From the NCBI GenBank assembly GCA_011037195.1, contig JAAEAF010000624.1:169985-233984 (forward strand): DNA of 64,000 bases. The letters run 5' to 3'. Below the pieces are notes generated by a model, which worked only from the letters and a program-made list of their open reading frames with translations, was not told the DNA's origin and did no database searches. A program made the translations under genes and the position numbers. Positions 1-12,400 of the stretch are shown here, one piece after another (position 1 is the first letter of the stretch; every line of letters begins with the position of its first letter). This stretch comes from Triatoma infestans (Eukaryota > Arthropoda > Insecta > Hemiptera > Reduviidae).

Positions 1-252
1 TTATTTCATACTATTTACTAATACAAAAATTATATTAAGGAATTTTTTTGTCATACCATTGCACATTTTATTACATTTGCTCCATGATGTGGAAATTAGC
101 CATTTATATCTCTGCTTGTGAACAGAATATTCATATTTTATATTTGGCGGTGTCAGGTTACCAACTGAAAGTACCTGCCAATTAATATTTTATTTATTAC
201 ATCATTAATTTCTCTCGTATTAAATCAAAATGATAGAATAAATTTAACCAAC

Positions 253-422
253 CTGAACAATAAGATCTTTTTCCAAAGGTCGTGATGAATTAATCCTTTC
301 AATTGCTTCACTTGATCCTGAATATTGTAATATTACACCACCATATAGGAAACGTTTTTCAAACATGCTTACAACAAAGTTTCCATTTAATATTCGATCA
401 TTAGTTTCACTGTCCATTAAAG
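253..422 (-). CDS. ADAMTS9: ADAMTS exon: spacer domain, last exon in the window
   Basis: Acceptor GTATTTCTTTTAG, donor GTTGGT. Codes [20 protein letters not shown], then [20 protein letters not shown] and [15 protein letters not shown] and YSGSxxAxERINS are hallmarks of the ADAMTS spacer. It ends in phase 0 and the gene runs off the window. Confidence 0.94.
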
Positions 423-3400
423 CTAAAAGAAATACCACATATTTATTATTTTTAATAAACATTTTAATATTTACAGTGACATAACTTTTTAAAACAATCA
501 ATTTCCATTAGGTTATAAACAGAATCTCTTTTTAGTGTTAATTTCCTTAGATCAATTCTGGAAAAATAAAATAAGAAAATATAGTACAAGTGATGGTCGA
601 ATTAAACATAGTTATTATTTTATTTAAAGAAATTGCTTGTTTCTATATATAATTTAAAGCTTATTGAGGATTATATACTTCAGATGATTTTTAACTCTCA
701 ACTATATTTTTTATTTACGAAAGAATCATTTTTCTATTTTTTCTTTCCTATATACTGCTTTTACAAACCCATAATAAATGATTGTCTATGTTTAATTTAC
801 ATCCCATCTTTTATAATATTTTTCAAGATAACTTATCCTTTTTTTTTTGAAAGATTAAAAAGATAGATACAACTGATACAATATCGTCCGCATACATTAG
901 CGGTCTGAAATTGTGTGTGTGTCGTCCCGGATATTAATACCTCCGCCCAGTGAGTTAGTCTTCAAGATTATTTATATAAAATGAAAAAAAAAAAAGTAAG
1001 TGAACCACTCACACGCCAATTACATAGATATAATTGAAAAATTTTCATCAAACTTATTTCGGCCATTAAATAAACTGAAATGGATACAAACCTAGATAGT
1101 TGTCATCTTTGCTAGAGTTATATCCAGTTTGTCTGATATCAATATTTGACGATCCTTTAGCAATTCTGACAACGGTACTGTAACCATATATGGATTCATT
1201 ATAATATCCTACAATTCTCTGACATGTTGAGTTGTTACCATCACATTGGCCACAATAATCTGTACAATATTCACAATAATTTTGATTATGAGTTTGTCAA
1301 GAAAACGGAAAATATTTAATATGTATTAAAATGAAAAAATCCTTACTGTACAGGAATAAATGAAATTATATTAGTCAACAAAAAAATAAGGAAGTAGATC
1401 AGCCTCTTTATAAGACTACCGGCGCCCTTGCATGTTATAAATATTGTTAGGATTATTAAGCTTATTTAGAAATAATATTTATATTGACGAACCCAATACT
1501 TATACAATTTACATACAGTGGCAAAGGTGTCACTTTTGGAATTAGCGTAGCCATAGGCAAAACTATTAGCTAACCATATGCATTCACATTTATATCTTTT
1601 TTTTTTTTTTTGGAGGTTTAGAAAGATAGACACAACTAATAAATAAATATTGTCCGCATACATTAGTAGATTGGTATATGCTTTAAATATGACTACATTC
1701 CATTTACAAACACAGAACATGGGGAACATGAGGAACCGATATTTCTTTAGATCGCAATGGATTTGGTTTTATAGCTCACACACCTAATTTATTCAACGAA
1801 ATGATCGATAAGAACTTAAATTCTGAAAAGTATTCAATTAATAAATGATATGTTGGAGTAATTAAGTACAAATCAAACAGGTGAATTAAACTTAAGAAAT
1901 TTTGAGAGATTCATCTCTCTGGCAAAAAAAAAGTACACTGTAAACTATGTCCAATTCAAAGCCATCATGTAAGAAAATATGGAGTTGATGGCAATTTTTC
2001 GTAGGCTACCTTTTTTTTACCATTCTTTAGATAGATGAAAATAAGAAATGAAAATTTTTTTAAGTTTCAATTTTTTTGTTTAAATCAGCTTCTTTTTCTC
2101 TTTTTACTTTAAGAGTTAGTCAAATTCAAAGAAAATTATCTCGCTCAATTAGCTTTAAAATGATGCATGAAACCGATCCTGAGGAAATTGGGTAACAAAT
2201 TTGGCACATGAAGTCAAAAGAAACGAACTATATATTGTGGAAACTCAGAAGTTTGAAAAAATTGTATTTTTATAATATATTTATCAATTACCAAGTTCGT
2301 AATCAGAATTGTATTATAAATTGAACAACTGGATATGAACAACCTGATTAAGTGTTGATATAGATTTAGTATCAAATATTGTTTTTATACGTGAACTTAC
2401 CTAATTTTTTTTTTGAATAAAGTTCATGATCGCATCCGGCTGGTTTGCATACCCCATTAACACAAATGTCATAAGTATCGGGACCGCATTCTGTGCCATC
2501 AGTCACTTTATCTTTTAGAGGATAATATCGCGATGATTCAGCAACTCGGCAAAACAGCTTGCAACGATTCTCTGGACTTACTAAAATAAATAAATAATTG
2601 TATAAATAAAACATACTAATGTAATTCTAACTCTGAAGAAATGCTCTGTGCTCGCAATCCTGATACTTTACAATATAGTTGACTGTTTCCAGACAATAAT
2701 AAATGATTTTCAATGCTATTGTTATAATACTTTAGTGAGGAATCTACCTTTAAAGAATGTTTAAACAAAACAAAAAAACACTGGCAATGCTCTCTCTTAC
2801 TGTATTTTTAAACTTCTAGTTGACAATTTATTTTTCAAACTACTATTTTTGCAACATATTAGTTATCCTTAGCATTATATAATAAATAGAGGGACAGTAT
2901 AACAATTGAAATATCGTTTTGTAGCGTACATAGCTATAGTTCCCCAGAACCACACGAAAATGAATTTTCTCAAAAAAAATGTTTTGAATAAAAGATCATG
3001 ATGAAGATCGTTCCTTTGGTGATATATCGAAACCGAATTTCGGTGATTTTTCTTTTGTGAAATGTGTTGTTCACACACATACAGTCTTACAAATACAAAA
3101 ACCAATCTCTAACAACAATGTTTTTGTATTTAATGAACCTTCGATTTTGTATTTCCAGTTTAAACTCCTTTCGAAAATCTGATAAGACTTTAAGGATTCT
3201 CTTAGATCATTAACAGAAAAGAGAAACATCTTTCTTTCCTAAGTTACATCAAATTTAATCCTTGATCCATCACCCCAAAACCGGTGTGAAATAAAATAGT
3301 AATGTGCTTTGGGCTCTACTATCCCGACCTCTAAAGGTTTTCTATCTTAACAGAAGAATTAGAGCACTCCTTTCAATCCACAGTTTTAGTATTTAATTAC

Positions 3401-6400
3401 GAATAGAATATAAATCTCACTGATGATATTAATGTTGAGGATTTCCATAAAAAAGATTACACAACAATCGAACAAAGCGGCGGATATAAAAAATTAGTTA
3501 TTTACAGACCCAAAATCATCATACTTACTTCCACCATACTTAGGAACCCACGTAACATTCTCAGCAAGACCATGTATGTTAAAATTATTATTGTTGAATG
3601 ATGCACACTGCAGCTCTCTGAAATTTTTGTGAAAAACATTATTGCTTCATTATAAACAATTTGTAAATACTATTATAATGTTCTGGTCGGCATTAGTTCA
3701 GTGGTATCGCGCTAGTTTGTAAGGCGGAGGAATGGCTGCCCTGAGATTTTCAAACCTCAGAGCCTCTCATTTCACAGTCCAGTGATTGGTATCACTATTA
3801 GTCCCATTCTATACCGAGAGAACACTCTCAGAAGGCCGGCAGTAAACTGAGAAGGGTACAGGTGCCAATAACCCAAACTATCTCTAAGTCTTAAAAAAAG
3901 AAGGTGTGAAACACAAACAACTTTGTGTGATTGTGAGTGTGGGCGTTTTGTAAGTATATGTGTTTTTTTATTTTAATTCATTCATTTTCAGCATGTCCAG
4001 CAAAAAGTGCAAACTTCATATTTCATGACAATGGAACATGCACGACTGACCCATACGTTTCTCTCAAAAAAACAGCGACAAATTCACTTGCCTTGCGGTT
4101 TATGTGGATGACCTGATACAGTTTTCATCCAATAGCGAACAGAAAACATTGTGCAACAACTGAGTGACCGCTTTGAAATCAAAGACATGGGTAACATATA
4201 CCATTGTCTTGGTGGTTTGGAATTCAAATATTTGCCTGGTATTTCTGATATTTACCTGACGGACTGCTTGTTTTACAACGGAGGTATATCTTGGATGTGC
4301 TCAAGAGATTCCATATGGAAGATTGCAAGCCACTTACAACTGCATTAGTGTAGATCCCAAACTCATAAAGCCAGAGGTAACTGATTCGAATAAGATGAAA
4401 AATTTCCCATATCAATCACTACTGGTTCACTTATGTACCTTTCGAGAGGAACCAGTCCCGATATAACTCATTCCGTGAACTATTTAAGACAAATTAATAA
4501 TGAGATACATAGCAAAGGGATCAAGGAATTTTGGGATTAAATTTACACGTTCATAGGATATATTCACGTTGATTGGGCTAACTCGAGTGAAGATAGAAAA
4601 TCCTCCTCCGGATTCGTATACACTTTAGGAGGTAGGCCCATACCAAGGGAGGTCAAGAAGCGGACGGCAGTCGCATTGTCTAGCGCTGAAGCAGAATACA
4701 TGGCAAATATAGAAGCGTCCAAGGAGTCCACGTATTTGAACGAGCTAGTGAAAGATCTTGTTTATCTCTAGGAACCAAGTACCATATTTTTTCAGATAGT
4801 AAAAATGCGGAACCAACGTTGCCATTACAGGGCCAATTACATTGCATTCCCATTCATCAAGCGATAAGGGTAGAAGATATAAATCTATTATACCTATCTG
4901 AAATTTTCTAATATTCTGAAATTTTGAATATGCTAGGCGACGTATTCTCTAAACCTCTTTCTGGAATCTAAGCATCAAAGCTGTGTTACAGGTATAGGAA
5001 TGCCATCTCTGATTGACTCGAGGGGGAGAATAAGTTTTTGTTTGAAAAAGCCAAATACCAGTTAATTTTGCATGAAAACCTTCTTTTGCTTTTGCTCTAA
5101 TCTAAAAATTATTAAATTTGTTCTTAAATTACCTGAATTCTGGAGTGCCAGGTGGGCAATCTCTAGTGGCACAAGATTTATAACGTATCCTTTGTCCAAC
5201 GCAATATTTACCACCATGTTCAGGTGGTGGATTATTGCATTCACGTAAAGATTGTTTTATACCTCCACCGCATGTACGAGAACACTCACTAGGCCTAAAA
5301 CAATTAATTAAATATTCATTTACTTAATTTATTTCCAATTACTGATCCCACTACTGATAAACTGATCGTTTTTTAAATTCTCCTATTGGTGAAAGAAGAA
5401 GTATTTTGATCACGTAAATTCCCAAAACTTGAGTTATTACGGAAACACTGGTAATGAGGTCTGTGAGTAAAGGAAAAATTTGGTGAAACCTTCATAATAC
5501 AATTTTTAAATATCAATAACTTAAATGCTGGAATATTTACTAAATGTATACTTTCCTTAATTCCTAAGGCAGGCTACAGACTATGCATGTGTTCGCGATT
5601 CGTGATTCGTCCAGTTCGTTGCAGTGCGTAGTAATTCGTAAACAGAGCATACAGACTATGCGTTTGTTCAAGATTCGATGCGTGATGCGTGATTTATCCA
5701 TGTTCGTCGCAGTTTCAAATTAGTTCACAGAAATTCGTGAGCACGTGCAAAGCCTATATATTAATTACTATTTTCAAACTGTATACTATTTTTAAACTGT
5801 AAACGCGTTCATCAGACCACTCATATTCTTGCCTGTTGTCTTCTTCGGGCATTGTTTTTAAAATAATAAACTAGACTTATAATAATAAAATTAATATATA
5901 AAATATTTATAATAAAATTATCCTTAAAATAATAAACAAAAAAAATAAGAACGCGGAATAAAATATAAACATAACCTCCTTGAACGAACTAGCGCACACA
6001 ACGAATTGACGAATTAACTACGAACACAGCCCAAACTTTGGCGAATCAGTGGTTCGTGCTGATGCGCGGCCTTTGATATTCGTCAATTTACCGCTCTTTA
6101 GAGCGAATTACTGTGCACACACGAATCATGTTGTTTACGAATCGATTTTTAACGAACAAGTCCCTATACACTATTCGTGAACTGCCCGCGAATAACGCAT
6201 CACGCATCACGAATTGCGAATATATGCATAGTCTGTAGCCAGCCTAACAGAACAATATTTCACACTGTTCTGAGTTGGGTATTACAATGGGAAGCCTAAG
6301 TAAACAACCGCCTTAAAAGTAACGGCGAAAAAATGATTCAAATGAAAGTATTAATTATAAAATTGAAGAAAGCACCGTTAGATATTTCGTAATAGCAAAT

Positions 6401-9400
6401 TAAAGGGAACATGTGGTCTCCGCTCTCACATTAACCACAAATCAATTTTCTCAAAAAAGTAAAAGTGATGACTATAAATGTGAATATTATGATGTTAATA
6501 GAAAATGGTGAATAGTTTTCAAGAAAACCCTCGAAAACATGAAACAAACATTTGTCAAGAAAAGTCTGCACTTCCTATTGATTTTTCGATACCAACGGAA
6601 CATAAAGCTTGAGTTTCTGCAACTTCTTACTTTCTCTTACTAAATGGTAAGTGGAACTATTGCGATCAAGTCAAATTTTCGGAATTGAATTTTTACCGGT
6701 TTTCACATGTTTTGAGGTTCCGTGTTCTAAAATTATAAAATATTTTTTGCGAAGGTCTGTGAACAAAATAAACGCAAAATCACACGAATCACAAACTTGA
6801 TATTCCGTTTAGGTTATCTTTCATGACACCACCAAGGTTTTGGTCAAAATCCAGAAATACGATTTTACCGGTGGTAAAGTTTTCAGTTTTTCGTAATTTT
6901 CTTTAAACATCATATACTATTTACACACATAGATGTCTACTTTTATCTGAAACTTTTTTCCCGGGAAAATTGATATTTTAGGTGGGATAACGCTAAGCTT
7001 TCATTCAAAGTACCATTTTAGTACAATGTAGGGAGATATTTTAGAAGCATTGCTAGAATTCTGAATTCAAAAAAAAAAAAAAAAATCTGTTAACCGAAGC
7101 TACAAATATTACAAAATACGCTTCTGAGATTTTCTCGAAAACGATTACAGATTGTGAAATTTTAAACTAATTGGACACTCCTTCAATACCCCCTATAAAA
7201 TCAATTTTTGCAATAAAATGTTTAAATAAAATTGATAGATTTTTATCTATGCAGTGAGCATTCCAGGTTTAAATTATATCATTATAACCGTTTGCGAGAA
7301 AATTCCAAAAAAAAACAAACTCAAAAACCTTTTCTGTAAAATCACACTTCTGGTGAACCGATTTTCTTCAAATTTAATTCAATTGATTTTAATAATTTTT
7401 ATTAATTAATATTATAGATAGTAAATCCATATACAGGGTGTCCGAAGGGTATATGGATAACAACTTTTTCTCGGAAACTAAGGTAGCTAGAAAAAAACTA
7501 AAAAATACCTGTCCCCGTAGTTTTTTGTTAGAAAATCAAATTTAATTTGCAAATTTGTTTTGGTGCTTCCAGAAGCGAGATACAGGCAACAACTTCATTT
7601 TTTCAAATGGGGAGGTGTGGTTTTTATTTAAGAAATAAATTTCTTTATTTTTTGTAAGAAAGAGATGTATTTCTTTGGTCATAAGGTACAATTGGCAGGG
7701 AAAAGCATGTGTCTGCATCTCTAATGGTAGGGACCAGTTCGAGCAAGATCTGTAATTAATGAGGAGTAAAATTTATAATAAAATAGTACTTTTCTTCTTA
7801 TTCAATCAAAAAACCGTTATAATATCATTTTGCAATTTCTTATAGGAAGCATGTTTTCATTCATAACTTGTAAAATATCGCTCAAAAAAAAAAAAAAAGT
7901 TCAAGTAAATTTTTCTTACAAAAAATAGAGGAATCTATTTCTTAAATAAAAACCACACCTCCCCATTTGAAACAATGAAGTTGGTACCTGTATCTCGATT
8001 CTCGAAGCACCAAAACAAATTTGCAAATTAAATTTGGATTTCTAACAAAAAACTACGGGGACATGTATTTTTTAGTTTTCTCCTAGCTATCTTAGTTTCC
8101 GAGAAAAAGTTGTTATCCTTATACCTTGGGACACCCTGTATATTATAAAGAAGTGGTACTTCGGAGGAAAGCATAACGCTATTACTCCCCCCAGGAACCT
8201 CAAAAAATAGATTTTCTGGGAAAATGTTACAAATAAAAGTGTCAGGTATTAATGTTTGTTTATAGTACACGAAGTTTAAAATGGTTTGAGCCATTTTCGA
8301 AAAAATCATGGAAACTTGAAGAGAAAAACCATAAAGTCTTACTTCCGGTTGATGAATTTCGACCGAAATCTTCGTGTCTGAAGCGATGGTACTACCCAAA
8401 CGGAATACCAAGCTTGAGCTTCCCGTGACTTTTCGTTTTTTGAGACATTCTATTATTTCACACACACAGATCATCCGCTAAAATTTTTTGTTTTTCATAT
8501 TCACGGGAACCAGCGAAACTGGTATTTTCGGTGAATACTCAGTTTCGAAAGTATAGCATGATCGTAACTAGAAAGAAGAGAAAATAAAAAGTAATCTTTT
8601 TCAAAGTTTAAAAATTTTTTCCTCTGGTCCCTTGCCAACCAACATTTTCCTTATTAAAAACATATACAATTATTATCATCAGTCTTAAAATACAGTTTTT
8701 ATTCATTAAAAATTTAGGGTTTCCACCCAGTGGTTTTAAGATTTAAGCTCAGTAAATTTGGCTGTTAGTTCTAAGTTGATACAGGATATATTTTGTTATT
8801 ATATTATAAAAATTATGTTAAAACCTGGAAATTTGAATTATATCAAAATTTTTTTCTTGATAATAATTTAAAATAACCCAAATAAATTTAATATTAAAAA
8901 AAAAAAAGTAGAAAAACAAACTTTTGCCATGGTCCCCAACCTCCATCTACAGGTTTCAGATCACTTCTATTCTTCGGTACACATTTTCCACGCTGACACC
9001 ATTTTGAAACACCATCACAAGGAGTACCTTCAGCCCAAGGCATATGTTGCGTTTTGCAAACACTGTGTCTAGAGCACCATAATCTTCTACAAACAGGCTG
9101 AATTGAAAAATAAGTTGTTAATTAGAACTGTAATATGGGGGATCAATTTTAACTTAAATTAACAAAATGAAAGATAATTCAAGATAAATATATTATCTTA
9201 AATAATTGTCATAATTTTTCACGCACGTTCAAAATATATAAAAATTAAACGACATAATATTGTAAATACATCTACTTTACCCAATGATAATACAGTTAAT
9301 TAATATAAAACACAATTTAATTTAAACATTAGTAATGGATGAAAATACATAGATAATATTTTAGTTCTAAATTCAAAAATTATCAACATATAAACTCTGT

Positions 9401-12400
9401 TATAGAAAAAATTGTTTTATGTATATAATAATCTCTGAACGTAGAAGGCCGGACTCCAGAATTGTTGTTTTTGCGGAGTGTCACATTTCAATTACAAACT
9501 GTTCATGATAAATAGTAAACTCTCTAAATTTAAATCAGTGAGATATACTGCTTTTTCTGCCGTCAAATTCCATCAGTTGACTCCCTAAACGGTAACTCCT
9601 CATAATTTATCTAATAATTTATATTAACTCCAAAAGAATCCGAATTATTCTTTATTTTAAATCTATAGTACGCCAGGAATACCAATCTCACTAACAAGTT
9701 TTGAACTACCCTACTTCAGCACTTAAAAACCAACTAATGTGAGTTTTATTATCTTGAAATTTTCCAGCAGGTGTTGTAGAAAAATTGAGACAACCAATTT
9801 TGTAGATGGCTTTTATTGAAAAATTTTTTAAATTATTTTTCATAATTAATTTCCGACGTTTCGGCACTGCAATTTGCCAATTTCAAAGGATTCTACAATA
9901 AACTGGACCAAAGCTATGTAAATGTGACTCATTTTTTAATATAAGTACATAAAAAGTTGGTCATAGTCACTTAAATCAATTTAAATCATCATAAACATTT
10001 ACTCAACTATGGTTCTAACTTTTCAGATATTACGCTAAATTTTTTTTTAAATTTAAACAAATTGACACTCACAATGTTCCATACAATACCAAATTCCTAT
10101 TTCTTACTTCTTTCTCTAACATTTTTATTTTAGTGCTATGTTGTTTATTAAATTTTTTTGTTTCGGCATTATCTTTTTTCAAAGACAGTAACTCTTTAAA
10201 AGTATCAAACTTTTTCATCAGAGGATGAAACAAACTTTTTCAATGTAGGATCATTATGTGTTTGTGGATATTTGCGAAAATGGCCAATACGTTTTCCTAG
10301 GTCAAGTTTTATATTTTTTGAGTTTTCTAAATAGTCATCCACTATATTATAATTTGGATAAGCTTAACCAACAAAAAATCGTAGTTGTCATTGTACAGTT
10401 TCCTCACCTTCTTGTATTCTTTTCTAAGTAGCTGAGATCTTCATCAGAGACATTTTCCGTGGTAGCCTGCTTCATTTTGTGGTCATCGACCGGTTTCGGG
10501 AGTTCGCCAATCTTCAGGATGCGTTTTTCAGACAGTGTGACAACACAGACTTGCACAGAGCAAATTTTATTTACACACTCACTTTTTTGTGTAAACAAAC
10601 TCTTGTCAACAAACACTTGTTTGTGTAAACAAAATTTGCTCTGTGCAAGTCTGTGTTGTCACAATGTCTGAAAAACGCATCCTGAAGATGGGTGAACGCC
10701 CGAAACCGGTCGATGACCACAAAATGAAGCAAGGCTTCCACGGAAAATGTCTCTGATGCTTTCCAGCTCTGCGGAACCAACCAGCACAACAATCAAACTT
10801 TTTGTTTGTTTCATGTAAAACAGCTTTAATTTCATCAACTTTCCATGTATTTCCATCAAACTTAATGCTCGATGCATTAATTGGCTCAAAGACCGTCTCT
10901 ATATCAGCCATTGTCACCAATAACAAAATAAGAAAAATGAAAAAATAAATAAATAAGAGAAAAAAATGTATTACGGCAAAATGATTTAAATGTGCCACTT
11001 AGGAAAGAAATACACAAACGTAAACGAGTCAATCAATCCCCTAGTTGAGATGATTTGTTATAGTTCAAGTTTTACCTACGTTATATAATCTTCAAGAAAG
11101 TAAATACATAAGTTGGGGTAGGAATAACAAATCTATTACGCTATCATCTCATAAATAAACACAACTAGAAACCAATTAGAACTATGGCTTTTTTTAACGA
11201 ATTCACAGATAACAAAAACATGATGTTCTCTAAAGAGAACTGGAAACCAACTCCATTAAAAATATATTTTATTATACAAGCAAGCAAAAAATTAGTTGAG
11301 TTGGGCCAAAGAAGAAACTTTTCATTTTTAAAAGTTCCTTCTTTGACTCCAACCAACTAATTTTTTGCTTGTTTGATTAATAACGGCCAAACATAACTAT
11401 TGTTTATATTTATATGTTATTAAGGTTGTATAAATTCTATTCTTATTACACTCAAAAAATGAAGTTTTTTTTTGTACTCTCAAAAATAAATAGACTCTAA
11501 ATTTTTTCCACCAACTAAATAATAAATGAAATAAAATTTCTTTAATAAATCCAAATATTATTTCAGCCAATATAAAGTTAGCAAGGGAACTTAATCTTTA
11601 ATATTATACACCTGATATATGATTGTTAAGTTGTCATTGTTTTATTGTAATAAATTTCTAAAAACAATTACTTCAAGAGGAAAATATATATCCACTTATA
11701 AATGTGTATTTAGATAAGGATAATCTCTTACTCTCCAAAAATGGTATTAGCAACAAATGTGTCAATTTTGTTGGTATCAATTGCCGGGTTTGCACTAACC
11801 ACTGCTTTAATTAAATTGATAACACTGAAATGTGGATTTGTACCCTACAGTTATATTATATCTTTTGTTAAAGGAATATTTGTGAATCGCTGTGCAATGC
11901 TAATAGCTGCAAGATGGCAGGTAGAAGTTATTGTTGAAAGTAAAGTGAGGGCATTAGTCGAGACTTTAATGGAATCATTTTGTATACCAATAGTATTTTT
12001 TTTTATAGGATACAGTGTTAATTTAAATATTTTTAAATACAGCAAAATACAAGTAATAAACTTAGGAATCACAGCTAATTTAATCCACACAGCTCTGGTC
12101 GCTTTTTTACTTGATAATACAAGATTGTACGATAAATTTTCCGCCACATGTTTGCTATTTATATGCACTTTAGGTATGGCTTATACCACCAGCCGTTCTG
12201 TAGAACTGCTTCAAAATTCCACTGTATATACCAAACACATAGAACAGCTTTTAGAAGGCGAAGAATTTTTAACAACACTAATGCCGATTTTCTTACTACA
12301 CTTTACAAATGTAGATAATGTAACGTTCACTCAGGTAATAACAAGTACAGGAATATTTTTTAATGCATGTATTGTCGGTGTGATTATAGGTTTAGTAGTT

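Larger units (their letters stand above)
10442..10790. mobile_element. Penelope-like terminal fold-back, copy 1
   Basis: Two arms of about 145 bp are inverted around a short centre with several GTAAACAAA words (10590-10630). Each arm holds GACCGGTTTCGG or its complement and a GCATCCTGAAGAT block. The right side continues beyond the palindrome with TTCCAGCTCTGCGG, shared with the copies at 30024 and 33199. All three are relics of one Penelope-like family whose coding fragment survives in the third. Confidence 0.75.

Noticed and set aside
8028..8474. 148-codon minus ORF as a gene
   Set aside because: Spans the MITE arm and the repeat head; it is a chance frame across two repeats.
11851..12168. 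105-codon minus ORF inside the exchanger gene
   Set aside because: Shadow of the long plus-strand frame; no motif.
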